Shown: positions 14,071 through 20,891 of the stretch, in pieces
How the letters are laid out: the number at the start of each line of letters is the position of its first letter
How positions within the stretch are numbered: position 1 is the first letter of the stretch
Source: a virus
Direction: 5' to 3' (one strand)
IMG/VR virus record: IMGVR_UViG_3300023174_000663
Span: 1-22,924 of that record
Length of the DNA: 22,924 nucleotides
Translations under genes and position numbers: made by a program
The notes under the pieces: generated by a model
The model's database searches: none
Seen by the model: only the letters and a program-made list of their open reading frames with translations
Told to the model about the DNA's origin: nothing

Positions 14071-14094
14071 CAAGTTTACCACAAAGTCAACTTG
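14071..14094. promoter_or_regulatory. Imperfect inverted repeat upstream of the 181-aa gene
   Basis: CAAGTTTAC at 14071-14079 and GTCAACTTG at 14086-14094 form 9-base arms with one mismatch, separated by 6 bases. It is in the 36-base gap between two minus-strand genes, immediately upstream of the ATG at 14066, where a ribosome-binding site would be expected. Could be an operator, or a hairpin that shapes initiation. Confidence 0.4.
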
Positions 14095-14102
14095 ATAAGT
14101 TT

Positions 14103-14582
14103 TTAGTCGTTTGACCTTGTTTTCCAACCTCCACGGCGCTTTTTAGCCGCTTCGGAATGTGCCTGTTGGGCAGTCTTTGCAAACTGTGGGGAAACTGAAG
14201 CTCCTCGCATCTTAATAAACCCTGAACGAACTGCTTCATAATACTGTGGATTAGGGACAAAACGCTTAGTTGTAGGGTCAATTAAAGTATGGCCAATACG
14301 AATTTCTGCTGAGGCAGGGTCCCAAGTAGCACCGTATGGGGTATCTGTTGGGTCAGCACCATCAGGTAATGATGACTCTGCAATTTCTTCACCAGCTGCG
14401 CGTTGACGCCAAGATTGCTCAACGTGAGCTGCACCAGCTTCACGGGCGTGACGTGCTTCAGTAACGGGGCGTCGGTACTCAATATGCTCTTGACGCGTCA
14501 TATCTGTACTTGGCGGAGCCCCAGTACCTGGGGCACCTGGCTTTAAGTACCCACGCTCATCAACATTAGGGTTACTAGCCAT
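14103..14582 (-). CDS. Hypothetical 159-aa, partly disordered protein
   Basis: Unrecognised. The N-terminal 30 residues are Pro/Gly-rich (LKPGAPGTGAPPSTDMTRQE), followed by a charged helix (HIEYRRPVTEARHAREAGAA). Then comes a more ordered segment, 'GATWDPASAEIRIGHTLIDP ... KRFVPNPQYYEAVRSGFIKM', and a basic tail (AAKKRRGGWKTRSND). TAATG junction at 14582. Composition suggests a nucleic-acid- or virion-associated protein, but no motif supports that. Confidence 0.72.
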   Translation of the reverse strand: MASNPNVDERGYLKPGAPGTGAPPSTDMTRQEHIEYRRPVTEARHAREAGAAHVEQSWRQRAAGEEIAESSLPDGADPTDTPYGATWDPASAEIRIGHTLIDPTTKRFVPNPQYYEAVRSGFIKMRGASVSPQFAKTAQQAHSEAAKKRRGGWKTRSND

Positions 14583-14947
14583 TAGTACCCTGGCCTACGA
14601 TTCTGGTCCCCTGCACGGTCAGGCGGAGCCTGTAGAGTGTGTGATAAGGCTGTAGCTGCAGATTGATTATCTGACTGGTCTGGCCTATGCTCAGGGCTTA
14701 CATCCTGTACGCAGTATCCGCACGAACCATAGAATCTATGCCAATCATCCGTAGGTTCAGTAGTTCCACAAGACTCACAAGTACTATGACTTGGCTCATC
14801 ATAGCTTTGTTCATGTCGTAACTCATCTTGGTCATAACCATCTGTACAACTTTTACACAACTCAGTGCCGCCAGCGGCACCTTGTCGCATTTGTAAGGCA
14901 TCTTTTGTTTCGGTGCCGCATCCATCGCAGTAATTATATTTGGACAT
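14582..14947 (-). CDS. 121-aa double zinc-ribbon protein
   Basis: Two ribbons in tandem: C7-D-G-C10 with C31-K-S-C34, and C57-E-S-C60 with C76-G-Y-C79. The spacing is nearly the same in each (about 20 and 15 residues between pairs), suggesting internal duplication. A polar, probably disordered C-terminal third follows (from about 83). GGAGCATAATA precedes the ATG. Unknown partner. Confidence 0.77.
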   Translation of the reverse strand: MSKYNYCDGCGTETKDALQMRQGAAGGTELCKSCTDGYDQDELRHEQSYDEPSHSTCESCGTTEPTDDWHRFYGSCGYCVQDVSPEHRPDQSDNQSAATALSHTLQAPPDRAGDQNRRPGY

Positions 14948-14949
14948 TA

Positions 14950-15156
14950 TTATGCTCCTGGATTTACTTGATTAGTTTCCTCAGAATTAATGAAACCATA
15001 ATTCATATATGGATGTAGACCTGCGCGATTAGCTACAACGGTCTGGTCGCCCATACCCTGAGCAACAGTAGTGTTAGGGCGGCGCTTACGATACTTGCCG
15101 TCAGTACTACCTTCTTTAAGTTCAGCGTTTGGGGAACGACGATATGGAACTGTCAT
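14950..15156 (-). CDS. Hypothetical 68-aa basic protein
   Basis: Unrecognised. Basic N-terminal half (VPYRRSPNAELKEGSTDGKY, RKRRPN) and a polar end rich in Asn/Gly. Coupled to its upstream neighbour through ATGA (15153-15156). No Cys. Low complexity suggests an extended peptide, perhaps a linker or nucleic-acid binder. Confidence 0.66.
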   Translation of the reverse strand: MTVPYRRSPNAELKEGSTDGKYRKRRPNTTVAQGMGDQTVVANRAGLHPYMNYGFINSEETNQVNPGA

Positions 15157-15389
15157 TTAGGGGCCATCCTATTTCTAACGTGCTCGGTTGCATCTCGGTT
15201 ATGGCAAGGTGAACACTTTTCAGTATGCATTGCCTGAAATGGGTCAAGAAGTACACCGCACTTAGTGCACCCTTTACTACCATTGTAGAGGGTTTTCTTC
15301 ATATTTTGTTGGGCAACTAAGGAAACATCTTCTGCCCCAGACATTCCCTCGCCAGTCGCATCAGTCATTAAACCTGGATTAATAGCCAT
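15153..15389 (-). CDS. 78-aa zinc-finger-like protein
   Basis: Polar N-terminus (MAINPGLMTDATGEGMSGAE), then C41-T-K-C44-G...H55...C59-x2-C62-H63 (GCTKCGVLLDPFQAMHTEKC and SPCHNRD). This is a clean ribbon or treble-clef candidate, with a helix afterwards. Only a weak ribosome-binding site. ATGA coupling downstream. Unknown role. Confidence 0.72.
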   Translation of the reverse strand: MAINPGLMTDATGEGMSGAEDVSLVAQQNMKKTLYNGSKGCTKCGVLLDPFQAMHTEKCSPCHNRDATEHVRNRMAPK

Positions 15390-15402
15390 TACTTAACCAC
15401 AC

Positions 15403-16377
15403 TTACTGCGCAACCGTTGTGGGATTTAAGTACGCATCCCTTGGATTCCACGCAGCTCTTGCGGCGCTATTTAAAAATAAAGGGGCCCGAGATGTTTGAG
15501 TTGGGGGAGTATAATCATTATGTAGGTTAGACATATTGTATGCATCTGCAGACTCACCAGGTCCTGGTGCACCTTGTGAATATGAGTTACCGTAAGTAAA
15601 TCCTTGGTCTGCAATGTGTATAGCCCGCGGGAATGGATTAGGCAACGGCCTATCCCTGTCATTATTTTTACGAGCAAAAGCAGCTTGTGCAACCTGATTC
15701 AATGTAGCACCGCGGGTTCCAGGAACCCTCGCACCGCCTACCGCTTCATTAGCAGCTGCAACTAGCTGTGCATTAGTATACCCTCTTTTATTAGGTGTTG
15801 AGCCAGACACTCCCCTATCCGTTGAAAAATAAGTGCCATCAGCAGTGTTAGCCGAAGTAATAGGTCCGTTATTAAGATTTGGACGAAGGTTATGTATATC
15901 TCCTGGGCTAAGATTCATAATTTGAGGGATTGTAGCAGTGTTTGGAACTGACCCAAGTGGAGTATTAATCCCAAATCTTTGCGGAACAAATTGTGGACTT
16001 TTTACAATACCTGTAGGAAGTGGGTTACTGTCACTTACAGGAACAGTAGGTTGAGGCGCCCTGTACCCAGGAGTTTGATATTGACTCCAAGGCTTACCTG
16101 AAACGGACCCAGCATTGCCCACTCCCCAATTAGGAAAGCTATTACCAAATAACGGTTTACCATTATACGTAGTGGAAGGTCCTGTATAAGGTGGTGTCGT
16201 TGTTTTTGGGGTAGGAACGTTAAATGGTGCAGGACCTGCGCCTGCAGTTGTACGGTTCTGTGTAGCTGAACCCGTAGCGCCACCAACAGGGGGTGTAGGA
16301 GTTGGGCCAGGTGATGGTTTAGGTGTAGGCGACGCTAAGGTAGCGCCACCATTTGTTGAGGAACCACTTGCAATCAT
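15403..16377 (-). CDS. 324-aa Pro/Thr/Gly/Asn-rich disordered protein
   Basis: Unrecognised. Residues 16-33 are a Pro-rich tract (SPTPKPSPGPTPTPPVGG), followed by Gly/Ser/Thr/Asn-rich sequence to about 160. Later parts include 'TNAQLVAAANEAVGGARVPG', which may be helical, and 'RPLPNPFPRAIH'. It lacks a signal peptide or membrane segment. Such composition is seen in phage structural, scaffold-like or surface-exposed proteins, but no homologue is recognised. TAATG links it to the 115-aa gene upstream. Its codon use is close to its neighbours'. Confidence 0.75.
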   Translation of the reverse strand: MIASGSSTNGGATLASPTPKPSPGPTPTPPVGGATGSATQNRTTAGAGPAPFNVPTPKTTTPPYTGPSTTYNGKPLFGNSFPNWGVGNAGSVSGKPWSQYQTPGYRAPQPTVPVSDSNPLPTGIVKSPQFVPQRFGINTPLGSVPNTATIPQIMNLSPGDIHNLRPNLNNGPITSANTADGTYFSTDRGVSGSTPNKRGYTNAQLVAAANEAVGGARVPGTRGATLNQVAQAAFARKNNDRDRPLPNPFPRAIHIADQGFTYGNSYSQGAPGPGESADAYNMSNLHNDYTPPTQTSRAPLFLNSAARAAWNPRDAYLNPTTVAQ

Positions 16378-16724
16378 TAGACACCATAACCTAACGTATT
16401 TCTAGACGAACTCTGTGCTTGAGCCGCAGGATTAGCTGTATCCACCCGCTCCGTCATCGGGACATTCAACTCAATCATATCTTCTATGCTGTATTCACGG
16501 GTGTTATAACCATATTTATCTGGAAATAGCTCTATTTGAGGCAAATTAGGTCGCACATACTGCTGGATAGCGTCAGCAGGCATAGTCCACGTCTGTAAAG
16601 CCTGCGATAACATCTGTTCCTGATTACTAGGAAATGGGCCAATGTAAGCTTGAGGAGGGTAGGCGGCTTCTGGTTTAGCCACCCAAGGACGATTGCTATA
16701 CACACCACTAGGGGTATTAGGCAC
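16377..16724 (-). CDS. Hypothetical 115-aa Pro-rich protein (GTG start)
   Basis: Unrecognised. GTG start with a perfect AGGAGG 6 bases upstream. N-terminal region rich in Pro/Tyr (VYSNRPWVAKPEAAYPPQAY), then a helix (QEQMLSQALQTWTMPADAIQ) and a segment 'QIELFPDKYGYNTREYSIED'. Resembles small structural-type unknowns. Its promoter region would be shared with the divergent plus-strand gene at 16752. Confidence 0.72.
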   Translation of the reverse strand: MPNTPSGVYSNRPWVAKPEAAYPPQAYIGPFPSNQEQMLSQALQTWTMPADAIQQYVRPNLPQIELFPDKYGYNTREYSIEDMIELNVPMTERVDTANPAAQAQSSSRNTLGYGV

Positions 16725-16751
16725 TTAGGCCTCCTATGCTAATATATCTAT

Positions 16752-16925
16752 ATGTCTTATATTTTAACTAATGAACAGTATGCGCGTCTGTCTGAATACT
16801 TTGAATTAGCCCTATCCGCAATTAGTGACGATGAACAAATGCGCTTGCTTTCCATGGAACCTGGCCTGCGTGATATGCTCCGTCAGCTACGTAAACCATC
16901 ACCAAACGAATCTAATCGCTTTTGA
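16752..16925 (+). CDS. 57-aa plus-strand gene inside the minus-strand block
   Basis: Starts at the first possible ATG (a TAA stop lies at 16740-16742) and runs 57 codons to TGA at 16923, overlapping the 3' end of the 298-aa minus-strand gene by 43 bases. The product (MSYILTNEQYARLSEYFELA, then LSAISDDEQMRLLSMEPGLR, then a basic tail) has clear helical amphipathic periodicity and normal composition. No ribosome-binding site is present, but TATGCT at 16735-16740 could be a -10 element giving an almost leaderless mRNA. Only 27 bases separate it from the divergent GTG start at 16724. Function unknown. Confidence 0.55.
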   Translation: MSYILTNEQYARLSEYFELALSAISDDEQMRLLSMEPGLRDMLRQLRKPSPNESNRF

Positions 16926-17779
16926 TAAGACTGTCCCTTACGGGCATCTCCTTGAACCCTATTTTCATCAAAACCGCGCTCAATTCTTTTTCCTACAACC
17001 CATTTAACACTCTGTAGTTCAAGAGGCCTAATACCTAAAGAATCAGCAACTCGTTGATGATGACGTTCATAAGATTCATACCGAGTTTCGTTTCCACTTT
17101 GAAGGGCGGCAGAACTAATACCTCTAGAGCTAGTCCATGGGCGCATAGAATCTGTAATAATATCTGATGAACGACCATCAATTGTTACGTTTCTACTATT
17201 TTTGGGGTCCCCAATATTTCTTGCAAAAGAATTTGTTTTAGGTGCAGTCCTTCTAGAAAGAACATCCTCAACATCTTCTTTCCCATGCATCAAACGATAC
17301 GCTTTAACCAAATTAGCGTCTGTGGCCTTACTAATACTTTTTCCATGTAAAACTTCAGTAGCAGCCTGTGACCTAGGAGGTGATACAAGTTCACCTTTTT
17401 CGTTTAAAACTTTTGGTTGGTTTGCTGAAGCATGGATATGCAACCAATGTTCGGGTGTTAACTTAGCTAGTTCATCAAAAGCTGCGATGTTGTCTCGTTC
17501 CCAATCCATATTAGGAGAAACCGCGGCCACAATTCCAGCGCCAGTTCGCATATCAATACTGGTTCCACTAATCGCAGACTTTGTAGCTTCGTGTACCCTG
17601 TCATACCATTGGGAACCAAAAGTTTTTTCAGAATCTGTTGCGGCTAAATAAATATTGCGTAAACGACGAGTAACTTTTAGTGGATGTGGGTCAATATCAA
17701 CACCTATAACTTTTCCAGGCGTTTTCCCTTCTTTAGGAACCCAAAGAACACCCTTGTTATTTTCACTATTACCAGCCAT
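16883..17779 (-). CDS. Phage DUF-family protein, possibly glycosylase-fold (298 aa)
   Basis: Matches, from memory, a family of phage and plasmid unknowns marked by A-G-I-V-A-A-V-S-P-N-x-D-W-E-R-D-N (81-97), K-T-N-S-F-A-R-N-I (181-189), V-T-I-D-G-R-S-S-D-I (198-207), and a C-terminal YESYERHHQRVADSLGIRPL through ELQSVKWVVGKRIE. The 'K...SF..N...VTIDG' pattern recalls HhH-GPD DNA glycosylases (Lys and Asp catalytic), which is only a fold-level guess. DUF number not certain. TAATG coupling with the gene upstream. Its 3' end overlaps a plus-strand gene. Confidence 0.8.
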   Translation of the reverse strand: MAGNSENNKGVLWVPKEGKTPGKVIGVDIDPHPLKVTRRLRNIYLAATDSEKTFGSQWYDRVHEATKSAISGTSIDMRTGAGIVAAVSPNMDWERDNIAAFDELAKLTPEHWLHIHASANQPKVLNEKGELVSPPRSQAATEVLHGKSISKATDANLVKAYRLMHGKEDVEDVLSRRTAPKTNSFARNIGDPKNSRNVTIDGRSSDIITDSMRPWTSSRGISSAALQSGNETRYESYERHHQRVADSLGIRPLELQSVKWVVGKRIERGFDENRVQGDARKGQSYQKRLDSFGDGLRS

Positions 17780-18252
17780 TACTGGTATTCCTTTGGATAT
17801 ACGTCAGATACACGCTGTAGATGCTCATTATGTGCGCGAATAAACTTTTCTGGGTCCATATCAATTGGACCATTAACCTTAGGGTCAGGATGACTAATAT
17901 TTGTACAATCTAAAGTTCCGTGCTTATCATGAGTATGGTCAATATAGATACCGCCATGCCAAGTAGACGTCCATTTACCTGTTTTATGCTCCACATAGGG
18001 GTCACCATCTTCATCAGTCTTAACCATATGTGATGGAAAACTACGCATTCTACGTAGCGCATCAGCTTGAGCAGCAATCTTAAATCCGCCCTTCTCACCA
18101 GTTAAAGCCATCTCCAAACCATCAAAGATATGCTCCCCTAGCGCACGACCTTGCATCTCACGGGATTCACGCTCACTAATACCAAAATCTGCGGGATTAA
18201 GGTTAGGGGTACGACTATCGTCAGAACCTCTATCTTTAGGTGATTCAGGCAT
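17779..18252 (-). CDS. Hypothetical 157-aa protein
   Basis: Unrecognised. GGAGGTAAC before the ATG is a strong site that also spans the previous stop codon. Polar, probably disordered N-terminus (1-30), then a helical segment (EMQGRALGEHIFDGLEMALT), then a His-containing strand region 'TWHGGIYIDHTHDKHGTLDC' with several His/Asp that could bind a metal. Located between the 298-aa family and another unknown. Confidence 0.74.
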   Translation of the reverse strand: MPESPKDRGSDDSRTPNLNPADFGISERESREMQGRALGEHIFDGLEMALTGEKGGFKIAAQADALRRMRSFPSHMVKTDEDGDPYVEHKTGKWTSTWHGGIYIDHTHDKHGTLDCTNISHPDPKVNGPIDMDPEKFIRAHNEHLQRVSDVYPKEYQ

Positions 18253-18254
18253 TG

Positions 18255-18794
18255 TTACCTCCAGCTTGGGCGCATATTGGACAACTGAGATACTCGCTTT
18301 TCATTCATAGCGTATGGCGAGTCGCTACGAACATTAGGACCAGCTTTACCATCGTTAGGCAAATGAGGGGCTGGTACAAGCATCTGGTTCTCCACATAAC
18401 GCAAAGTTTGCCAAACCTGCCCATCATATTTAGCTTTCATTTGGCGCTGAATACCACGCTCAGGGCTTAATTCAGTTGGATAGTAGTAATCACTAGGGTC
18501 AATACGTTCGCCTCTATGCACACCGCGCTGATACCCACGTTGACCTAGACGCTGCTTCATGCTGTTCAAAACTGTGTCTGACGTGCTTGAAGGACGTCCT
18601 CGGTCATCACGACGTGAACGAATAGTGCCTAGATAGCCATCGGGGTACTCTGCAGAAGGTACGCGTCCGACACCAAGACGTAGAAAATCAAGGTCACCAC
18701 GAGCTACAGGCTGACCACCGCCACCAAAAGTGGTATTAGTACCGTATAAGCCACTGGCGCCTAAGTTTTGTACATTCTGATGAGCTTGAGGCAT
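18255..18794 (-). CDS. Hypothetical 179-aa Gly/Arg-rich protein
   Basis: Unrecognised. Gly-rich start (GTNTTFGGGGQPVARGDLDF), then a basic part with many Arg/Gly (RQRRDD-like stretches such as RSRRDDRGRPSS and RGYQRGVHRGERIDPS). 'YYYPTELSPERGIQRQMKAK' (about 108-127) is the most distinctive segment. Arg/Gly-rich sequence can bind nucleic acid; no more can be said. Confidence 0.74.
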   Translation of the reverse strand: MPQAHQNVQNLGASGLYGTNTTFGGGGQPVARGDLDFLRLGVGRVPSAEYPDGYLGTIRSRRDDRGRPSSTSDTVLNSMKQRLGQRGYQRGVHRGERIDPSDYYYPTELSPERGIQRQMKAKYDGQVWQTLRYVENQMLVPAPHLPNDGKAGPNVRSDSPYAMNEKRVSQLSNMRPSWR

Positions 18795-18814
18795 ACCCCT
18801 ATTTTACGGTTAAT

Positions 18815-19831
18815 TTACCGAATAGTTGACCTAAACTCTGTACCAGAATATACGCCCCAACCATCCATGATGTGCACGTTCTCAATGGTAAACTCGCCAG
18901 TATCCTTGTACCAAATGACACCAATACCTTGTTGCCAATTCTCGTACTGCTTTACTGGGTGCAAGTTGAGCATCGTACCACCCTTGTAAGAGGGTACCGC
19001 ACCATCAATACGGCATAGACAGCCTGGACTGTAAGCACCATTCTGAATCGCTCCACCGCTAGTATCGTGAGTCTTGTATAACAATTCCATACGATGTGAG
19101 TGCCCATAGATTGTAGATTCATGGTGATTAGAACTAACGTGCTTCAACGCAGTAGACCCATTGCTGGATGCTGCTGAACCGTGACGAGCCACGAGACGTG
19201 GGTTAATGTAATACTTATCTGCTGGATAGCCAGAGACGTGAGTTACGTTTCCGATGCTCTTCAGATTAAGTAGATGTGGAATACCAATGATTGGGTCTAG
19301 CGCCCCTACCTGACGTACCTCTGACAAGTTCTTAGCCATAGCCGTGATATACCGAGTAGGTCGGCAATCGTGGTTACCGTCAATGTAGACAATTTCAGCG
19401 TTAGGTGCAAAAGCCCGCTGGCTAGCAATATAGTCATGAGCAGCCTTTAGGGAAAGGTTTACAGTACCTTCAAATGTAGGCTCTGTAGCATACTTACCAA
19501 ACATAGGCAAATCTAGGGTATCGCCAAGATTGATAATCTTGTCAACCCCATATTCTGCTTCTAGGGCAGCAACAACCTGCATAGCTACATTGATAGCGTG
19601 TACATCATGAAACGGGTCTAGCGTCCCATCTTCGTACTTACGGAAGCCAATCTGAGTATCAGGAAGGGCTACTGCTAATTTCCAATCATTCTTTTTCTTA
19701 TTTTTTACTTTAGCCTTTGACAACTTAGGTAAAGTTGCAGCCTTAGCTTGAATAAGTGGGGTAGACGTATCTACCTGTGGGTCTGCTAGCGCTTCAAATA
19801 AAATATCTAGTAGGTCTACGCTTTTGGACAT
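18815..19831 (-). CDS. Calcineurin-like metallophosphoesterase (D-x-Q variant)
   Basis: 338 residues from the ATG at 19831, which has AAGGG 9 bases upstream; a TTG at 19837 would add two residues. Metallophosphoesterase motifs: P-D58-T-Q60 (usually D-x-H, here Q), G-D104-x-x-D (NLGDTLDLP), G-N153-H154-D (IDGNHDCR), H217 (ARHG) and G-H244-S-H246. All metal ligands but the first His are present. The N-terminal 50 residues are Lys-rich and probably disordered. It hydrolyses phosphodiesters or monoesters with two metal ions. Its substrate is unknown; phage members have been linked to DNA or nucleotide processing. Overlaps the HTH gene by 16 bases. Confidence 0.9.
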   Translation of the reverse strand: MSKSVDLLDILFEALADPQVDTSTPLIQAKAATLPKLSKAKVKNKKKNDWKLAVALPDTQIGFRKYEDGTLDPFHDVHAINVAMQVVAALEAEYGVDKIINLGDTLDLPMFGKYATEPTFEGTVNLSLKAAHDYIASQRAFAPNAEIVYIDGNHDCRPTRYITAMAKNLSEVRQVGALDPIIGIPHLLNLKSIGNVTHVSGYPADKYYINPRLVARHGSAASSNGSTALKHVSSNHHESTIYGHSHRMELLYKTHDTSGGAIQNGAYSPGCLCRIDGAVPSYKGGTMLNLHPVKQYENWQQGIGVIWYKDTGEFTIENVHIMDGWGVYSGTEFRSTIR

Positions 19832-20055
19832 GTGCAATTACCCTTCATATGGGTCTTAAAAGTTGTTAACTGAAATAAAATCTCTGAGGAGCGCAAGTCA
19901 CGATAAAGCCCTGCAAGATTAATGTTTGGTTTTGCTTTAAGTTGGTCAAACAAAGCGTTGACTTTTTCATCTTGTTCATCTAGCCATTTACCAACTAGAC
20001 ACTTTGAATGTTTTGGCTTTCCTTCTAAATGCTCTTGCAATATATCAGCAATCAT
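19816..20055 (-). CDS. Small phage HTH-type protein with C-terminal HxxGxCxC
   Basis: 79 residues. Pattern K-C-L-V-G-K-W-L (18-25), helical middle (DEKVNALFDQLKAKPNINLA, GLYRDLRSSEILFQLTTFKT), and H69-M-K-G-N-C-T-C at the end. This layout (Cys, two helices, H-x2-G-x-C-x-C) is familiar from actinobacteriophage small helix-turn-helix proteins. Exact role unclear; it may bind DNA with a zinc site made of Cys and His. AGGAGA site; a terminator and a -35/-10 pair lie upstream. Confidence 0.72.
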   Translation of the reverse strand: MIADILQEHLEGKPKHSKCLVGKWLDEQDEKVNALFDQLKAKPNINLAGLYRDLRSSEILFQLTTFKTHMKGNCTCPKA

Positions 20056-20090
20056 TTGTTCTCCTAAGTAGTAGCCGATTGATTTAGATT

Positions 20091-20118
20091 AGCATACTAT
20101 ACGACGAAGAAACGACAA
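20091..20118 (-). promoter_or_regulatory. Candidate sigma70-type promoter for the HTH gene
   Basis: On the minus strand: TTGTCG (complement of 20113-20118) and TATGCT (complement of 20091-20096) with a 16-base spacer. It starts at the edge of the terminator hairpin and points to the HTH and metallophosphoesterase genes. TATGCTAAT also occurs at 16735-16743 next to the plus-strand gene. The overlapping TATAGT is an alternative -10. Confidence 0.45.
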
Positions 20119-20145
20119 AACCCCGCCCAAAAAAGGACGGGGTTT
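20118..20145 (-). terminator. Rho-independent terminator after the 110-aa gene
   Basis: Stem AAACCCCG-C-CC (20118-20128) with GG-A-CGGGGTTT (20135-20145): 10 paired bases and one C/A mismatch around an A6 loop. On the minus strand it is followed by TTTGTCGTTTCTTCG. It lies 14 bases past the stop of the 110-aa gene at 20159 and separates that unit from the HTH and phosphoesterase genes. Because the arms begin and end in A/T tracts it may also act weakly from the other side. Confidence 0.83.
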
Positions 20146-20158
20146 CGGCTAAATGTTT

Positions 20159-20491
20159 TTAGTTATGGTCTACAGCACCCTGGTAGAAGTTAGGAGCACT
20201 ACGGTTAGTAGCAGCCGAAAAAATACGACCATTTGCTAGAGTTGCACCTGCTTCTGGAGCAGTGTGTGCCTCAAAACCTACCTGAACACCGTAGCAGGCA
20301 CCACAACGCTCTTTTGGGGCATAAGTACGGTTTGCGTAAGGTTGGAAAGCGGGGTCATTTGCCTTAGAATGCATACGAGCCATTAGTGTGGTGTAGTGTG
20401 AGTTTTCAGCAGATACAGCAACTGGATAAGCACTATCTGGGATAGCATTACCAGGAACTGGAGCCAAAGGGCTAGGATTAACTGACGACAT
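20159..20491 (-). CDS. Hypothetical 110-aa protein
   Basis: Unrecognised. The Ala/Pro/Ser-rich N-terminus (NPSPLAPVPGNAIPDSAYPV) is low complexity. The middle 'ERCGACYGVQVGFEAHTAPE' contains C-x2-C; the end is Asn/Ala-rich. GAGG 7 bases before the ATG. It stands between SpoVS and a strong terminator, with AT-rich gaps on both sides, so it may be its own transcription unit. Confidence 0.72.
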   Translation of the reverse strand: MSSVNPSPLAPVPGNAIPDSAYPVAVSAENSHYTTLMARMHSKANDPAFQPYANRTYAPKERCGACYGVQVGFEAHTAPEAGATLANGRIFSAATNRSAPNFYQGAVDHN

Positions 20492-20551
20492 TATAAAACC
20501 TCATTAATAGATAGGTACCTTAGTAAAGTCTAAATGAAAATTTGCAATAAA

Positions 20552-20830
20552 TCAGTCTGAAACAATAACAAAAACAATGGCTGAAATAGTGCCATCGTGG
20601 CTCTCAATGCTAGCAAAACCAGGAATACACTTAAGGTCTAACCCACGAGGAGCGGTGTACCCTCGGGCAATAGCAATAGCTTTTACAGCCTGATTTACGG
20701 CCCCTGCACCAACTGCGCGGAGCTTGCACGTCTTGTTGTCGTAAATGCTATGAGCAATAGCGGATGCAACGGATTGGGGGTTTGAACCAGCGCTTACCTT
20801 TAGCACTTGGTCCTCTGGTAGTTCTGACAT
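20552..20830 (-). CDS. spoVS: SpoVS-family protein (stage V sporulation protein S-like)
   Basis: 92 residues. VLKVSAGSNPQSVASAIA (9-26) and LRAVGAGAVNQAVKAIAIAR, then GYTAPRGLDLKCIPGF (37-72) are the two conserved SpoVS blocks; the family has 'LKVSA-SxPxSVAxAxA' and 'AIGAGAxNQAVKAxAIARG'. The length (about 86-92) is normal. Cellular SpoVS is an Alba-like-fold protein that influences sporulation and septation in Bacillus and is conserved in many sporulating bacteria. The molecular role is unclear, but a nucleic-acid-binding dimer is likely. GAGG site 8 bases before the ATG. It lies after the RuvC-like gene with a 61-base AT-rich gap that probably holds its own promoter. Confidence 0.93.
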   Translation of the reverse strand: MSELPEDQVLKVSAGSNPQSVASAIAHSIYDNKTCKLRAVGAGAVNQAVKAIAIARGYTAPRGLDLKCIPGFASIESHDGTISAIVFVIVSD

Positions 20831-20891
20831 TTAAATACCTCGTATAATAGAACGGTTGTTACATCTAGTATGGGGTATTAACCGAACAAAA

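Noticed and set aside
17202-17651. 149-codon plus-strand frame opposite the 298-aa gene
   Set aside because: Antisense shadow of a gene with recognised family motifs; no ribosome-binding site.
20853-20886. Weak inverted repeat CGGTT/AACCG between the RuvC-like and SpoVS genes
   Set aside because: Five-base arms with a loop of more than 20 bases and no T-tract; expected by chance.
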